A DNA stretch of 64,000 bases from positions 124,001 to 188,000 of the forward strand of contig JAQFVV010000562.1 in NCBI GenBank assembly GCA_028023455.1, written 5' to 3'. The stretch comes from Epiperipatus broadwayi. Taxonomy: Eukaryota; Onychophora; Udeonychophora; Euonychophora; Peripatidae. Position 1 is the first letter of the stretch. Each line of letters starts with the position of its first letter. The notes below the pieces were generated by a model. It ran no database searches and was not told the origin of the DNA. It worked only from the letters and a program-made list of their open reading frames with translations. This document shows, piece by piece, positions 61,582 through 64,000 of the stretch. The position numbers and the translations under genes are program-made.

Positions 61582-61755
61582 TTTCTAGATCATTTTTAAT
61601 GAATCTGCAAATAACACTTTCTTACATCAATGTAATTTATTAATCAGGTGGAAAATGAATCCATTTTCATTTGATTTCTTAAAATCTTATATGAATTATT
61701 AAATTAATTATTATAAAAGTGTTATTTGCAAGTGCATTAAAAATGACTCTAGAAA
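61582..61755. repeat. MITE-like element with 39-40 bp terminal inverted repeats
   Basis: The left end tttctagatcatttttaatg ... ctgcaaataacacttt (61582-61620) is inverted at 61716-61755, with a few mismatches and an indel. Total length is about 174 bp. It lies 25 bp from the dispersed repeat copy. Confidence 0.65.
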
Positions 61756-61920
61756 GTGACTTGAAAGTGATTCTTATTATATTCTTATTTAAAAAGTATT
61801 ATTTAATAAATATTATTAAATATCCTTACCCTATTATTTGTTTATAAGGTTAAGACTAATAAAATATATATGTGTATATATCAATAGATTAATCATAAAT
61901 CCAGGACCACATGATTAATA

Positions 61921-62037
61921 TAGATTTTTATAGATGATAACAATCAACCTTTAAACTATCAACAATCTCAACCTGTAGTCAAGGCAACCTCTTTTAGCAA
62001 TAGCTTGGGTTGATTGTTGTCATCTACATTTATAAGC
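61921..62037. repeat. Small inverted repeat (about 29-bp arms)
   Basis: tagatgataacaatcaacc (within 61921-61949) is inverted at 62008-62037 with a few mismatches, around a 58-bp centre. Confidence 0.55.
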
Positions 62038-62728
62038 CTATTAAAGCCTTGAGTAATTGACTTTATTGTTTTAGATTTTTATAGAACAAGATGTATCTGA
62101 GAAATGAGAAATGAATACAAAGACATCTACTTATATAAAATTGGTATTGATAATAAAAAAAAAAACATTCTTGATCGAATTGTGTGATTGTAGGTTTTTT
62201 TAGTGAATATGTCTATGGAAATGCTTACTTATTATTGCTCAAACAGTACAGAAAATTTGCTATGTGATTTAGAAAATTAATACTCCTGCACATTATAACA
62301 CATAAATAATGAAATTCTTATCAACAATTTCTTGGACACTTGATAGAATGTCAGAGACATTGAAAAATTAACAAGAATCTTAGATCTTATACTATTGAAT
62401 TTATCTCTTTGATGCCACTCGTGTGCAAGTTGACAAACAGAAATGTAAGAATGCTTACATCATTATATTATTGAATTATGTTCACCATTACTACTCTGAA
62501 AACATTAATTATGTGTTTTCAAAATACAATATAAACATTTGAGTATTGTAAATAAGAGCGAAGACATTTAACAAGTTCTGTGAATAAAAGCTTTTTGTTT
62601 GGCTTTTATCATTTATTTATACACCCAATACACACATATAATATATTAATTTAATAACTGAAAGTTATTTGGAATATAATTTAAAAATATATAATTTATA
62701 AGATATTTTAATCTTAAAATTTTTATAG

Positions 62729-62851
62729 GACAAGATGATTTTTATTCCAAGCATCAGCAAATGGTCAATTTAATTACTATTCTTGAAGCAAATCCTTACA
62801 TTAAAGAGAATTCTGTAAATCGTTGGTATTATAATTGGCGAAAATTAATAG
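62729..62851 (+). CDS. Patched-related membrane protein, internal exon C
   Basis: A 123-bp exon is bordered by ttttatag and a GTAAGT donor at 62852. Its first two bases (GA) complete the codon left by exon B, giving R. The peptide then reads QDDFYSKHQQMVNLITILE with ANPYIKENSVNRWYYNWRKLI following. This matches the family's second-loop pattern dYsxxxxQxxixxlxxxlexnxyixxxsxxxWxxxfxxy. The exon ends phase 1, so the gene continues beyond it. No further exon was recognised before position 64000. The conserved NPYI, NS and W positions and the exact phase match make this convincing despite its short length. Confidence 0.82.
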
Positions 62852-64000
62852 GTAAGTGATCAGAAATATACGTATGTCACTATTTGTAATTACATTTTTA
62901 TAATTAAATGAAAGAAATTATATAAATGCATGCGTTTTAATTAAACAAACAAAAATGTCACTATTAACATCACTTAATATTATCTAATTGATCTTTCCAT
63001 ATTGTCATATAATTTATCATTAGCTTAAAAATAATAATAGAGAAAGAATAAAAAGTTAAAAAACAGTTTTGCATGGCTTTATAAACCACTCTGTAAAACA
63101 AATCCTTTCATATATATTTCATGTTAGTCAATTTGATATCTTACAATACTGTTTTAATATATTTTCAGCTTTTTTCTTTCAGAAAGTTATCAACATTTTA
63201 GGAAATTATAGCTCTTTAATTTATTATATCTTCTGCAATACAGTGTGTTTCAGTAAAAAGGTGACTGAATTAAAACACAAGATATTATTTATTTTTTGCT
63301 GTTATTATTGATTATTCAAAATAATATTATGACTCAGTACTCTTCTGGAAACAATTGAAAAACTATTTAAAGCGGTCATTGAAATTCTCCATTGGAATCT
63401 TTTGCAGAAAATTTGTCACAAGCTTTTGGTTGTCCTGAATTAAATCATGGCTTGCTTCTTTCATGGTCAACTTTGATTTTGGAAATAAAGCCAAAGATAG
63501 AGCAAAAGCTAAATCAGCATGGACCAAAAAATGGTGTCCAATCTTGAAATTGTGGGCCAGTACTTTATTTTGCAACAATGACCTTAATATTCAGATCAAT
63601 TGCATAAAAATTTGTGTCTCATATGATTAAAACATCCAAACAGTAGCATTTATTATCTGATCTTCAGGATTATATTCATAAATATCCTTTAGAATAAAAG
63701 AACCCAGTGAGCAATGTATTAATTTGGCTCTTTTGCACTCACATTTATTTTGGGTTTTTCTTTTTCTGGTGATCTCCGTTTTAAAATCTGGCACTTGATT
63801 GATGGATTAAATTGAAGATACTATGTCTCTTTATCTGTACAATGTTTGATAAGAATTCCATACTCATGGTTGTGGCTTTTTCCATGTCTGTACAATACTT
63901 CACTCCTATGGTCACTAAGTCAGGCACAAAATGTGTAAATATCCGTCTTTTTCAAATTGTCCATTGAAATATAAATTATAGTGATTTTAGAAATGTTGAT
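62852..64000. other. Start of the next intron; one unrecognised minus-strand frame
   Basis: Intron sequence follows the exon C donor. On the minus strand, 63578-63363 is open (FKIGHHFLVHADLAFALSLA, then a Lys/Asn-rich end NFLQKIPMENFNDRFK), with further broken frames toward 64000. Composition is somewhat protein-like and GC-richer. It may be a transposon relic, but I do not recognise it. Confidence 0.35.

Larger units (their letters stand above)
29972..62728 (+). other. Intron of the Patched-related gene (about 32.8 kb)
   Basis: The donor GTAAGT at 29972 and the acceptor aatttttatag ending at 62728 join a phase-1 exon end to an exon whose first two bases complete the codon. It contains a broken RTE copy joined to a PLE fragment, an AT-rich block with a leftward promoter-like site, gag-like remnants, two fold-back repeats, an internally deleted LINE, a gag-only LTR element and small hairpin elements. 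An open stretch at 60848-60965 was considered as an exon and not used. Confidence 0.78.

Overview
The window is a gene-poor, very AT-rich piece of an invertebrate animal genome. It has spliceosomal introns with GT/AG borders, long runs of trinucleotide and TA repeats, and degenerate metazoan-type retroelements (RTE, L1/Tx1-like, Penelope-like and LTR). I cannot name the species. No bacterial, organellar or viral gene set is present.

The only host gene I can support is a Patched-related (PTCHD/PTR, RND-type, sterol-sensing domain) membrane protein on the + strand. Three exons are visible: 73-321, 29794-29971 and 62729-62851. Their phases agree (0, 1, 1), and they are separated by introns of about 29.5 kb and 32.8 kb. 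The gene continues beyond both ends of the window, and everything else lies in or around its introns.

Layout. 600-3200: decayed Penelope-like (PLE) fragments on the minus strand. 4840-9950: a dead L1/Tx1-like LINE on the minus strand (ORF1 with CCHC knuckle, ORF2 with endonuclease, RT and C-terminal zinc motif) ending in a trinucleotide tail. 9955-10500: a PLE 3' end with a decayed hammerhead-like motif. 10550-11441: long trinucleotide arrays including about 485 bp of uninterrupted TTC. 14058-17176: a nearly full RTE retrotransposon stopped by one nonsense codon. 23.88-25.46 kb: two hammerhead-ribozyme-like elements. 27.48-28.10 kb: a fold-back repeat. 30.6-33.2 kb: a broken second RTE copy joined to a PLE fragment. 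34.1-36.6 kb: an AT-rich block with a leftward TATA/CCAAT promoter-like site. 37.9-38.8 kb: a gag-like remnant. 42.6-43.5 kb: another fold-back repeat. 49.3-50.4 kb: an internally deleted relative of the 5-10 kb LINE. 53.3-60.0 kb: a gag-only LTR element with two 1.7-1.8 kb LTRs. Several small hairpin elements lie at 52.9 and 61.6 kb.

The most interesting signal is the pair of type I hammerhead folds, both on the sense strand of the host intron and 1.4 kb apart. Each has CUGANGA and GAAA cores, a 3-bp stem III with an AU loop, and C at position 17. One sits at the centre of a 266-bp palindrome whose 126-bp arms match perfectly by eye. The hammerhead and palindrome folds exclude each other, which suggests a ribozyme-bearing (retrozyme-like) mobile element or an intronic RNA switch. 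All folding and homology statements come from reading by eye; nothing was computed or searched.
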